Shown here: one piece after another, positions 1-10,734 of the stretch
How positions within the stretch are numbered: position 1 is the stretch's first letter
How the letters are laid out: every line of letters begins with the position of its first letter
From: Pterobdella sp. o SKG-2022
Lineage: Eukaryota; Annelida; Clitellata; Hirudinida; Piscicolidae
Direction: 5' to 3'
Assembly: GCA_964035795.1 (NCBI GenBank)
Contig: OZ038323.1
Span: 9,790,291 to 9,854,290, forward strand
DNA: 64,000 nt
Translations under genes and position numbers: made by a program
The notes under the pieces: model-generated
Told to the model about the DNA's origin: nothing
Seen by the model: the letters and a program-made list of their open reading frames with translations, nothing else
Database searches by the model: none

Positions 1-1034
1 ATTCTCCAATATTTTATTATTTTGTAAGGTTTTATAATTAATATTATTATTTCATAAATATTCTATTAAAATTTATTTCCAATGTTTATTCCTCATGTAT
101 CAAATAGACGGTGAAAATATATTATAATCACAATAAGGGAACATTTTTTATTTGACATTTTTGCTCAAATCTTGAATGTTTCGTGACATATTCAAACGTG
201 CACGTTGAAATACCTTGATTATAAAATAATAAGAAAAACAGGTGAAAGTCACAAGAAAAATTAAACAACTACTACCATTACTTCCTGTAATAGCCATTAA
301 AATCATCAGTTTAGTACTTAAGAGGTAATGTGCAAGTGAAAACTGTATACTCATTTTTCATGAAAAGTTCTAAAATTCATTTGAATTTCTTTGTTTTAAT
401 TCACCTTTATTTTGCTCCAGTTACTCACGTTCAACCTTTAATTTCAAAAAGCGTATGCAAATTTTTATATATAGCTTTTTTATATGCGTTGAACACAATG
501 TTTCGTGTATGAGAGTGTATTATCATTGGTTAAGACGATTATAATGATTAAGAGACCAAAGCATAAGAATAGAATCTATAAAGCATAGCCTTTAGCTTTT
601 CATCACGACCAAATAAGTTAGTTCTTTTCACAATAATTGCGATTTTATTGAAAGAGAAGGTTTGGTAGTTTAATAGTTGAAAGTTATTTTAAAATTTAAA
701 ATTTTCTTTTACTTTAAGTAAAATAGGATCACAAACACAAAGTATTTATTAAATGACACTAAACTTTTCGTTAGGCTAGCTTACATTATCAGCTAGCCTT
801 ACGAAAAGCTTCGTGTCATTTAATAAATACTTTGTGTTTGTTGTCCTCACTTTTAGATTCAGGCTATTGTGCTTCATTAAAAAAGGATCGATTTTTTAAT
901 TAGTAAACTTCTCATCAGGCAAGTTAACTTCTGAGAAGAGAGGTGTTGAAAGCTGAAAAAGCCTTTACGTCAACAAATTTAAATAGATAAAAAAGTTTGA
1001 CGTTTGCATCGGAATATATCATTATAATATAGGG
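1..1034. other. AT-rich non-coding stretch
   Basis: No coding exon is recognised here. The open frames are short and low in complexity. The only structured element is the long inverted repeat at 731-841, listed separately. Confidence 0.6.
731..841. repeat. Long near-perfect hairpin (foldback / MITE-like)
   Basis: The left arm 731-781 and right arm 791-841 are 51 nt each and are reverse complements at 48 of 51 positions. They are separated by a 9-nt loop, 782-790. The mismatches fall about 30, 33 and 42 nt into the arm. The arms begin ACAAACACAAAGTATTT and the inner ends read GGCTAGCT next to the loop. Such a structure fits a foldback or MITE-type element, or a hairpin RNA precursor. No transposase and no clear target-site duplication were seen. 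Confidence 0.85.
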
Positions 1035-1670
1035 ATGACATCAGTGCACAAAAAGTACGAACTAGGGAAGTCACAGACACTTACTTCCCCAATCCTCTCC
1101 TTCCTCACTAGACATTTCGACGATGATCCTTCTGATCTTCTTCCTGTCAAACATAACAAATACAGAAAGACACTCAGAATTTACAACAGCAAAAATCCAA
1201 GTATTCCGACGAATGATGGTAAAGAAACTTTGAAGGCCAGTGCACCTTACTCGGACACATACCTCAAGGGGAGACAAAAGTCAATCACTTCTCAATCATT
1301 CTTCGAAAAAAATAAAGAAACTTCTGGAGAACCAGCAAAAACTGAAGCTAATAATTCCTCTAAGACAATTGATAAAGAAAGAGAAAACAGAGAAGAAGAG
1401 AAAGCATTTTGTCGAGGAATTCATGTAAGCAGGTCGGGGCGGTTTAGAGAAAAGGCTCGAATTAGAAATAGAGTTTTCAGTATGGACGGTTATTCATTGG
1501 TCAATGTGGACAACAACATCGTCGAAAAACAAAACAAAGAACATTTATCCATGAAAAACAAGCAAGTCAATCTGTCACAACAGTTTTCATTTCTAAATGA
1601 GCAGGACTCGAACCGAGGGCCTTCAGGTCTCTTCACTGTAGCCCAATGTCAAGATTTTGAAAAACTTTGA
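1035..1670 (+). CDS. Unidentified 211-aa ORF, possibly a single-exon gene
   Basis: One uninterrupted frame runs from ATG 1035 to TGA at 1670. The product is hydrophilic and rich in Lys, Ser, Asn and Glu. It has no membrane segment, no recognisable domain and no obvious signal peptide. The composition (Lys/Glu tract around residues 100-125, Arg cluster around residues 130-150) would suit a disordered nuclear or cytoskeletal protein, but I do not recognise a family. The C-terminal residues EQDSNRGPSG are what an antisense tRNA T-arm encodes: the minus strand at about 1602-1615 carries GGTTCGAGTCC. The end of the ORF may therefore derive from a tRNA or SINE relic. It could be a chance ORF, a terminal exon or a young gene; its length and base composition are better than neighbouring random frames. 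Confidence 0.4.
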   Translation: MTSVHKKYELGKSQTLTSPILSFLTRHFDDDPSDLLPVKHNKYRKTLRIYNSKNPSIPTNDGKETLKASAPYSDTYLKGRQKSITSQSFFEKNKETSGEPAKTEANNSSKTIDKERENREEEKAFCRGIHVSRSGRFREKARIRNRVFSMDGYSLVNVDNNIVEKQNKEHLSMKNKQVNLSQQFSFLNEQDSNRGPSGLFTVAQCQDFEKL

Positions 1671-1991
1671 GTTGTACATTTTAAAAAATGACTTGTAAAA
1701 ACTTTTCTATTGACGTTTAAAAACTTTGTATATATTAGAAAATTGAAATCGGTTGTTATTTATTTTCGTTGAACTATTAAGCTTTGGCAAAGGAAAATTT
1801 CTTCAAAAAATATGCTTTTAATAATCATTTTTGTTTTTTTTATTATTAAAATTGGTTAAACATAGTAATACACATAAGTTAAAAATTTATATCAAACTTC
1901 TAAACTAAATTTATAACTGAAGTTTGGTATAGGGTAGAGCTTCAACTTACTTATTAATCAAATTATTTTAGCGCGAAGAATTTTTGTCACA
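1671..1991. other. Intergenic, upstream of the dUTPase gene
   Basis: AT-rich sequence with no recognisable feature. It presumably carries the dUTPase promoter and 5' UTR, but no motif could be assigned. Confidence 0.4.
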
Positions 1992-3299
1992 ATGTCTCGG
2001 CTTTTGAGATTTAAAAAATTAACTGAAAATGCTTTTGCTCCCACTAAAGGTTCTGAAAAATCAGCAGGGTTTGATCTTAAAAGGTGATGAGAATACAGTT
2101 TTTTAAAAAGAAGTAATGTAAGCGATAAGCTTGCAAAATATGTTTCAAAAGCTCCATAAAGTCATTGATTAGTTTCCATATTTTTTAGTGCTTATGATTA
2201 CGTTGTGCCCGCTAATGGACGTCTGCTAGTTTTGACGGACTTACAAATTGCACCTCCTCCAGATACTTATGCTAGGATTGGTCAGTATTCACTCATATTA
2301 TTAATTTCACTATATATTATGCAACTTTCATATATTTTTAACACATCACTAGTGTCTTATATATTTATTTGACCTTATATGTTAATATAAACTAAATTAA
2401 CATTAAATTCTCTAAACTTAATTAACTAAATGACAGCACCAAGGTCAGGACTAGCTGTGAAGCATTTTATCGATGTGGGAGGTTGTTTTTAATCAATCTC
2501 ATGATTCATACTTCATACAATATATAAAAAATATGCTATGGTACTATCAGTTCATTATAGCATAGAGAACCTTGTGTTAATGATTTATATATCACTGTTT
2601 GAACATTAATTTTCAATTTATTAGTTTATTTAAATCCTAAACAACAAATCTAAAATTACATTTCTACACAAAAATTAAAGGTTTCACTGTTAAAAACAAC
2701 TTCAAATATTAAATAAGATGATACATATATTTTGTGTATAATTTGAAGTGAGATTTTTCTGAATTTTAGTTAAAATTTTCATTTATAATCATTTTTTATC
2801 TTGCTCCTTATAGCTGGAGTAGTGGATGAGGATTACAGAGGAAATGTGGGCATCTTACTCTTCAACTTTGGAAACCAAGACTTCACAGGTATCAATCACA
2901 TTGTTAACATCCATAATTTCTATCAATTATTTTTATAGTTTTTTATCTCAGCGCAATTAATAAGTCATTTATATTTTTTAAATTCATTTCTTTAGTGAAC
3001 AAGGGAGACAGAGTTGCTCAATTGATTCTTGAAAAAATCCAACATGCCTCACTTCTTGAGTGTTCTGTAAGTTTGTCTTGAGATTCTTTAAGATTGTGTT
3101 TCTTGAAAATGTTTAAAACATTATATATGAACAGTTTTTTATTTACACCAATCATGTTTAATAACACATTATAACTCATTCTTTTGTACTAAGAATGAAG
3201 TATATTTTGATGATAGATATCTCTTGGCATTAACATTCACAGACGTTGGATGAGACTGAAAGGGGGTCTGGTGGGTTTGGTTCATCCGGTGTCAACTGA
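1992..3299 (+). CDS. DUT: Deoxyuridine 5'-triphosphate nucleotidohydrolase (dUTPase), 6 exons
   Basis: Hydrolyses dUTP to dUMP and diphosphate, keeping uracil out of DNA and supplying dUMP for thymidylate. Exons: 1992-2083, 2189-2280, 2437-2481, 2814-2888, 2996-3066, 3243-3299. All junctions are GT-AG and in phase, giving 143 aa, the usual size of a trimeric dUTPase core. The five family motifs are present in order: SAGFDL (motif 1), APRSGLA (motif 2), [12 protein letters not shown] (motif 3, with the catalytic Asp in the VDEDYRG turn), GDRVAQLIL (motif 4), and the Gly-rich C-terminal arm [10 protein letters not shown] (motif 5), which closes over the substrate. There is no mitochondrial targeting extension, so this is the nuclear/cytosolic form. 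The gene is convergent with B9D2; the stop codons are 185 bp apart. The sequence itself leaves little doubt. Confidence 0.96.
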
Positions 3300-3484
3300 A
3301 TGTTTTCATGAGCTTGTAGTGTTTAGGCGGTTTTTAAAACATTGGCTATTTTTATACGTCTTTCATTTTCTTCATCATAGGCCGTTTCATTTTTAATAAA
3401 TATCTGCAGACTTGAATTGAATCATTTTTATATACAATTAAAATGCTGTTGTTGCTTTAATGTCAGATTTTTTCCAGCCACCAT

Positions 3485-4127
3485 TTAGCACTCAACTCCG
3501 TACTTGTCAAAGTGTCTAGTGATGATTTGTATCTTCAAATGCACCTTTCCCATGGCTCGTGTTCGCAGACGAAACCTTTCAGCCCCGTTGTAGACCATAT
3601 CTGGGTTTTTGAGATGCAGACCTCCACCCATCAAATTACCTGCCAACTCTTCCCACGCTGTGGACACTGGTTTCCAAACGGGGCATTGTAGGTGGTGGAG
3701 TCCTGGTGTGAAAGGCATGTGACTGTAGGCATATCCCTGCAAGTTGCTGCGTCCATAGTCGTCTAACGACCACACCTGCAGATGCAACTTGGGCCAGCCT
3801 GATATTGAAAATAGTGCTAATAAAAATAACAATAATGTTTTTGAATATGTACCTTGGAGTCCATTGGTAGCGTAGTGCAGGTCGACCAGGTGGTTCCAGT
3901 GAGAACAATCGTCAACTTCGGAGAAATTCGTTTGCGTTTGACCTTTTTCTAATCCTTTCAATAATTTCCATCCGCCACCTTCAAAAAAATTTTTGGAAAC
4001 GAATGTTTACAAAATTATAGGCAATTTATTTTGAAATACCCGTCTTGAAAGCCCATTTGCAGAAAAGTCTTTTGTTTTCGAATTCACTAGCACCAGCAAT
4101 TTGACCAATTATGTGAACTTCTGCCAT
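3485..4127 (-). CDS. B9D2: B9 domain-containing protein 2 (ciliary transition zone), 3 exons
   Basis: B9D2 is a component of the tectonic/MKS complex at the ciliary transition zone, where it works with MKS1 and B9D1 to gate membrane protein entry. Exons on the minus strand: 4127-4040, 3978-3853, 3798-3485. They join in phase to 175 aa, the length I recall for the human protein. The start reads [19 protein letters not shown], followed by [45 protein letters not shown] and the ending HFDKYGVEC; all are hallmarks of the family. The B9 (C2-like) domain fills almost the whole protein. Presence of this gene indicates a ciliated animal lineage. Identification is by conserved sequence blocks and is secure. 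Confidence 0.95.
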
Positions 4128-4518
4128 TAATTATTCAATATCGATCGTTTTACTTACACAGCAAATCGAACTACAGTTAGGCACTTGTTTAACTTGACAA
4201 CGACCTAACAATCAAAGCGTTAAACAGTGTGATTTCTTGTTTTTAAAGAATAAATAAAATTATTTATGGCGATTTTTCGAAACAACTTTAATTTTAGAGA
4301 ACCAGTTCAAGTACAACTTTTTAATTTTTTTTTAAACAGTAATATTTATAGTTACAAGATACAACAAACGAAAACTTCAAAAAAACCAAAATTTTCGTGT
4401 GCAACTAATAAACTAAATGCATTGAATTTACAAATGGCTTAATATTTTCAATGGGATCTGCTGCACGCTATGGAATGGTTCCAAGAAGTGTTGCACTGTT
4501 TGGATGGGTGTCTAACGT
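4128..4518. other. Intergenic between two minus-strand genes
   Basis: AT-rich sequence holding the 5' flank of B9D2 and the 3' flank of the next gene. No other feature was seen. Confidence 0.4.
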
Positions 4519-5748
4519 CTACCCTTTCCTAAGTCCATTGTTTATAGATTTTGATCTTATTTTCAGTTTCATCATAGCTTCTATTTTCCTTTTTTCTATC
4601 TCGCCCTTTGTTCTTAAAACTGTAGCTTCACTTTTGTTAATTTTATAATCAACATTCAAGTCAATTTTGCTATTATTATGAACATTTAATGGGTTAGTTA
4701 GAGAATACTTATTATCATCACGTTTGTAATTTCTAGAAGTATACGTGTTCACATCAGTTTTATTTTTTTTTAAATGTGAAAGATTACTATTGAAACTATT
4801 AGTGGATGAGAATGGCTTGACCACATTGAGGTTCTTCTTGTTGTTAAGATCATTATTTTCACACGTCATATTTTTCCCATTTTTATCACATACTGATTCT
4901 TCTAATACTGTTTGTGTTGAGAATGATTTAGTCTCTAACGATGATATAGACACATTAGCAAACGATGATACTGATGATATCGATATAGATACATTGCTGA
5001 ATGATGATATAGAAGTGGTTTGAGCATCGTGTGATGAAGTTGATGTATGAGTAGATGATGATTCACAATTATTAGATGAATTTTTTGAGGTAGTGGTGTT
5101 GTGTGGAGGTGGGTTAGAGCCTTGCTTGCTGATGTAGTCGACTGCAGATTGGAACAATGTTTCTAGTGATTCTTTGTCACCTTCATCTGCAGGGTTATCT
5201 TAGGTGAGATGCAAATAATTGGATATGACAAAAACAAAGACAGAAAATAGAATAGATGGATTAAAACATAATAATAAGCAAAATAGAAGGATAGATAGAA
5301 GACTACTATTTTTGAAACTCAAAGTAAGTTCGGCATCTAAATAAGTTGTTATTCAAATGAACTCACCATTGAAGTAATCAAAGAAGACACTCATTTCATC
5401 TTCATCATTCATATCATTACCATCATTTTGTTTATTCCCATTATTATTATTAAGTTTAATATTATTTGTTTTATTCCCATTATTATTATTTTGCTTAGTG
5501 ATATCAGTTTTTGTATCTTTATCAATATTATTATTCTTCACATTACTATTGAAGTTACAACCCTCATAACCATTAGAATTAGACGATAAAATGTTTCCAT
5601 CTTTTATGTTTAAACCTCCATTGCTTTTGGTTGAATTTTTTTGAGTGACCCTTTCCTTTGTTGTTGTGTCATTGTTTTTGATTAAGTTTTGCAATGATTC
5701 AAAGGCTGGATTTGAAGGTAAATTTTTATCATTGATTTTAATTGAAAA

Positions 5749-5782
<34 letters not shown>

Positions 5783-6799
5783 GAGTGATTGTTATTATTT
5801 TTTATATTGTTGCATATGCTACCATTATTACCCTCAAGCAGCATCAAACTTGAAGCCAAAAGATCATCATCATCATCATCATCATCAGACAAGCCATCTA
5901 CTTCCATTTCATCATCGTTGATATTGTTTGAATTAAAACTTTTATTTTCATTTTTAAGATTATTTTTCATTTCAATGTTATCTTCATTATGATGATTATG
6001 ATTATTGTTATTTTTATCATTATGAATCATTTCAACAGCTGCCTGGGTAGCACTTAATACACTTTCATCTTCATCTGACCAGCAATTTTCATCATTATTA
6101 TTTATGTTGTTGATATTTCTATTGATATCATTGACAGAACTTTTATAACTGCTATCATCAAGTTTGGTACGTTTTGGATGATTGAAAGTGGTTGTATTAT
6201 CACAGTTACTTAACTCAAAACTTTTACTGGCATTATTCTCATTATCAAATTTATCATTGTTACTGTTATTGATAGTTTCAATTTTTTTTGCAGTCTCTGT
6301 GTTTTGACAATGTCGTAGTACATCAAGCATCTTGTGAACAAGTTGATTACTATGATCCAAGTTTTTGTTTCCTTTGACTGTTTCATTATTCTTCATCTTG
6401 ATTGAATCTATATCTCTTTTAGATTTAGAAGCTAATTTGTTCACTGATAATTGGGAGGGAGGACTGGCATAATGCAAACGAATTTTTGATGTTTGTTGAG
6501 GAGATGGTGTGGATGGTGGTTTTGATGGCGTTTGTGTTCTGTGATATGGATGCTTGAAAGATGACAGAACAATTTTGTTGGGAGAAGTATGTTCCGGTGG
6601 TTTGACTGTATCCATTAATGAAGCCATGCTAAGAGCACTTTTGTCTCGCATTCTTATAACTGAATTTTGAGTTTCAATATTTTTTAAAATAATATAAATT
6701 TCATTTAATTGTGAAAAATCTTTTTTTGATTGAGAGCTTACCTCTTTTTCCGCATTTTGGACTGTCCCAATCAACTTCAACAAAATCTTCGTTTGACAT
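4519..6799 (-). CDS. Asn/Asp-rich nuclear-type protein with an RPA32-binding-like helix (possible ETAA1 homologue), 3 exons
   Basis: Exons 6799-6742, 6659-5367 and 5198-4519 join in phase to 676 aa. The N-terminus (MSNEDFVEVDWDSPK) is acidic. The middle has a Pro/Ser/Thr segment with TPSKPP, an acidic block of consecutive Asp (GLSDDDDDDDDLLASSL), and a long Asn run encoded by an (AAT)n tract at about 5747-5780. Near the C-terminus GEIEKRKIEAMMKLKIRSK resembles the helix with which ETAA1, SMARCAL1 and TIPIN bind the RPA32 winged-helix domain. ETAA1 is an RPA-bound activator of ATR; its acidic tryptophan motif and DDDLL-type segments look similar in kind. This is inference from short motifs, since most of the protein is low in complexity. 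The start codon lies 493 bp from the divergent TEX264-like gene. Confidence 0.6.
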
Positions 6800-7292
6800 T
6801 TGAATTTTTAATTAAATTTGATTAAAAACGTGAATTATGTTTAGATTTTGAAATGGTATACTTTCCGATAAAGAAAAAGCACGACCATAATAAATTTAAA
6901 AGCTAACTTAAAATCGACGAGTACTGGAATAAAAACATAGTACGAAATAATTTCAAAAAGTTGATTCTTGAAACGATGAATTAAAATTTTGGCGTGTTTT
7001 TTTATACAATTATTTTTCAATAATTTTTTTGTATTTATAATTTTCACTAAAAGTTTCAAATTTGGTACTAAACATGAAATGACACAAAAACTTAACAAAT
7101 TCAAAATAAAAAAAATAAATTTCCATAAAATATTAAAAAAATTATTTTCTGATATTATAACTAAATAGTATAAAATTCTTATAATCATCGTATAAGTTAA
7201 TAATTAAATTTATCACCATAAAATAAGATTTCTTATCTCAAGTAGTTTAGAAAAGATAAAATAATTATTTCTTTCGTGTCCAAACAACCGCA
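6800..7292. promoter_or_regulatory. Divergent intergenic region (shared promoter candidate)
   Basis: 493 bp separate the start codons of the minus-strand Asn-rich gene and the plus-strand TEX264-like gene. It must contain both promoters. No TATA box or initiator could be told from the AT background. An open frame at 6841-7188 on the minus strand is low in complexity and is not called. Confidence 0.35.
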
Positions 7293-10200
7293 ATGATTTT
7301 CGAAATTGTTTTCTTAGTTTTATTGATTATATGTTTATTGGTGGTGTGGCTGTGGTTTGAAAAGCAGAAAAACAAAATTTACATCTCCAAAGCTCCTTTC
7401 AAAACTTTTAAAGGTATTCATTGGTTTTGAACCATGTGTAAACAAAATACAAATACACCATCTTAAATAACTTATCAAGTGATAAATTCATCTTCCAAGT
7501 TGCAACATTCGAGTGAATGAGTTTAAACTAAAAGAAAAAAAATTATCTAAAATGCCCACATGACATCATAACAGTAATAAGTTAATTATAATAATCCAGT
7601 TTCTAAGCAATTATTAATCATCAAAAGAAATTTTTAAAATCTACTTAAAAATACCTAGTTATATATTCAATAATATGCGAGCGTATTTAGTAAGCAATGC
7701 AACGTGACTTCAAACACACGATACCACCTTTAATAATAAAATTAATCCTTCATGAACACATTGTGATAGCTTATACGAAACTATTAATCATATTTATTTG
7801 ATAAAAAAAGCTTGGTTAAATATTCTTATCGAAGCATATAGTTTCAATATCATAACCAAACTTTAGGATGTGTCTCAAAGTGAAACTTACTCTCTTTCTC
7901 TTCTGAATCTGTTTAAAAACTAATCTTTATATAAAATCATCAAATTGTTTTTCCTTTATAACGATTATTGAATAGACCATTTCCTAAATATCAAACATCA
8001 AATTCACTTTTCCCATATGAAAAACAATCATCAAATCTCACAAACTTTCATAAAATTATCATCAACATTGTTATAACGCCCTTAAACTTCATAGGGGCTT
8101 ACAGGTTGTGCCTGGGACCACGATGCAAATCGTGGGCTGTGCACAAAAAAGTGAGGAAGATCTGCGGTTCCGAAGCTAGAGTCTTTGCTGTTTACTATGA
8201 TAACTCAGCTCCCGTGAGTCTATTTAATTGATAAGTTTTTATAATAATATGAAGAACGCTGGATTAGAATATATTGAATAACGAAGCACTAAGTTTTATT
8301 CGAAAAATAGTAGACGAGGCTTTTGAAAGCTTGTCTCGAATTTTTTAAAAGAGCTAAAATAAGAGGCTTACGTAAAACTACAAAGAAATATTGATTTCTA
8401 ATGAATGGGCGTTGTTAGGATTATTAAGGCTAGAAAAAAAATCATATTAGATTAAAATTAAATTTTTATCGAATAAATAATTCCTGCTAGTGCTTGATTA
8501 ATCAATATTGTTATAAAAATTATTAATAACTTCTTGAAAGTTGGATTCCGATAGAGTGAGATGGTTGGCGGGTTGTGTAATAGAGGAAGAAGACACCAAT
8601 GGAAAAACACAAAAATTTCTAAGTGATGTAACTGTAGAAAAACTTGTAAAAAGTGGCTACACAATCCACACTTTTGATGGCAATAACAACAATCTGGTTA
8701 TGAAGCTTGACAACTTCTCTATTGTGGCTCTCTTTGTTAAGCATTTTCCAGCTCTACAGGCGTTTGCTGAGGTTGAAAATCTTCATTTTTTTATCGCTTC
8801 TTTTAATAACAGTATAATACACACAACTTTTGATACTTATTGTTATATCAACAGCAAAAAGTGTTTGAGTACAATATATGCTTAACTAATGTTAGAAAGA
8901 AAGGTTTCTTTTCGATTGGAGGTCAACACACTTGTAAGCTTAAGGGAAGAATTACCGGCTTTTAATTTGAGAGAAAGCAATTTTTGCTTTGATATTCGTC
9001 AGCAATTATATGTATAATGAATAATGTTTATATAAATAGATTTTATGTTGTTGAACCTTTTAATTTTAAAGGGATAATATACCGTTATTTCATTCTATGC
9101 TATGTGAATTGAGTTTTATAATAAAAGTAGGTGTAACTATAGGTAGTGAATAAAGCCGTATGACTTTTTAAATAAATATATATTTACTTATAAAAAATAG
9201 ATTCGCTTTGAAATGTAATTAATTTCTTCTGATCAAATTAAAACCCTAGAACTACATACGTGTGAAGCTTTCATTTCTGAAGTAAAAATTTGCGGTAAAA
9301 AAAAGAGATTAAAAAGTTCGGAAGTAAAAATTATCATACATTAAAGCCTTGTTCTTTAAACCCCTACAAACCAACGTGCAATTATGCAGAGGGAAGGACT
9401 AAGCTCAGATGCAGTTATTGAATATCATAGAGATCAGTTGTATCTGCTGAGGTATTGCTTTTGATTTCATGTAGGAAGCCTGTCATATTTGGTTATGTTG
9501 CTATTTGTTGTAGTATCATTTTAGTTGTTATTCTATTCTTTTTTTTGTAGTTTTATTGTAGTTATGTTTTGTTAGTTTTTAGTTTTTTTGAAGTTATACT
9601 ATTTTTTTAAAGTTATATTGTAATTATTGTTTTGTTATATATATTTTTGAAGTTTCTCCATATATATATTGTTTTCTATTTACCATAATATATGTTTTAT
9701 CTTATTTTTATACTTAGTTCCATTTTATTGTTTTCTGCGTGTGAACTATTGATCTAAATGTAGATTTTAAAAAAACGGTCTATACAAGTATTATCGATTT
9801 TCTTTTATTCACGTATGAATATTTTTAGCAATCGAAAATTTCTTTAAGTGAATGATTTCTAAAGCCATTCTATTTTTGAACCTAGTTTTTAGTTTTTCCT
9901 CTTGCATCCTTGGGAGCATAGGGCTGCAACAACACTCCTCCAACGTACTCGGTTCTGGCTGGTCCTCTTCAGCTCGGCCCACGTCATTCCGGTAGCCTTC
10001 GCTTCTGCCTCGATGCTTTTTCTCCAGGTCTGCTTAGATCGGCCAACTTTTCTCTTCCTCTGTGGGTTCCAGTCCAGGGCCCGTCTAGTGATGTTGGCTG
10101 CAGGCTTGCGTAGTGTATGACCCATCCATCACCTATTTCCGCTTTTTTATTTCCGTCTCTAATTTTTGAACCTACCATTCCTTATTGCCACCGCACAGTT

Positions 10201-10734
10201 GACAATACATTGCAAACAATTAACAATGAAATTTTATAAAAGTAAGTTTTTAAATCACTCGCATTATGGCGTGCATTCAAAAGTGAACATTATACTTATT
10301 TCCTGAAAAACTTAAGCAGTGCTTTTTTTCAGTTATGCAGTACTCATACTTCAAATTTTTAGGCAATTTATAGACTTTCGAGAATTTATTGTTAAACTAT
10401 ACACAAAAGCGGGAATTTTTATACGTTTATTTAAACTTTCAAAATGGTCAATCCTTTAAACTTGACAGATATTATTTCCATTGCTTAAAAAGTTCAGTAT
10501 TTATACAATTTACTTATAATGTACAACTTTTATTTCTACTCCATATGCTTAAATCTCATTAAACCCATAGTGTTCTTGACAGTCATAAAATTATTGTTAA
10601 ATATTGACTTTTTCCTCAAATCTTCATATAGACCATTGGAAAACCCGGAACGGTACGTGGTTAACGAAGTGAAGAAGTTGGGAAAAGACATGGAAATACT
10701 CATTAGAAACGAATATTCACTAAAGCACTCTTAA
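7293..10734 (+). CDS. TEX264: TEX264-like ER membrane protein, 5 exons
   Basis: In mammals TEX264 is an ER-anchored selective-autophagy receptor that also takes part in repair of DNA-protein crosslinks. Exons: 7293-7413, 8095-8213, 8541-8771, 9390-9451, 10632-10734. They join in phase to 211 aa. Residues 4-20 (IFEIVFLVLLIICLLVVWLW) form the single N-terminal membrane anchor. The GyrI-like body follows with ARVFAVYYDNSAP (compare the family's IAVYYDNP), RWLAGCVI, SGYTIHTFDG, FPALQAF and VIEYHRDQLYLLRPL. The protein ends at ILIRNEYSLKHS, about 100 residues shorter than the human form. It lacks the long disordered acidic tail that carries the LC3-interacting motif. A decayed LINE end sits in intron 4. 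Family assignment is by several aligned blocks; function in ER-phagy is uncertain because of the missing tail. Confidence 0.82.
9889..10165 (-). mobile_element. 3' end of a non-LTR retrotransposon (relic) in an intron
   Basis: The minus strand reads MGHTLRKPAANITRRALDW, then a basic stretch KRKVGRSKQTWRKSIEAE, then a tail RVRWRSVVAALCSQG. This is the conserved C-terminal region downstream of the reverse-transcriptase domain of many LINEs (GH.LR, G.K.GR...TWRR, W..VVAALC). Only about 80 codons remain. Upstream it breaks into another frame, so this is a 5'-truncated copy. It lies antisense in intron 4 of the TEX264-like gene. Confidence 0.85.

Noticed and set aside
5789..5992. Plus-strand Ser/Leu-rich ORF
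   Set aside because: It is antisense to the Asn/Asp-coding exon and reflects its trinucleotide repeats.
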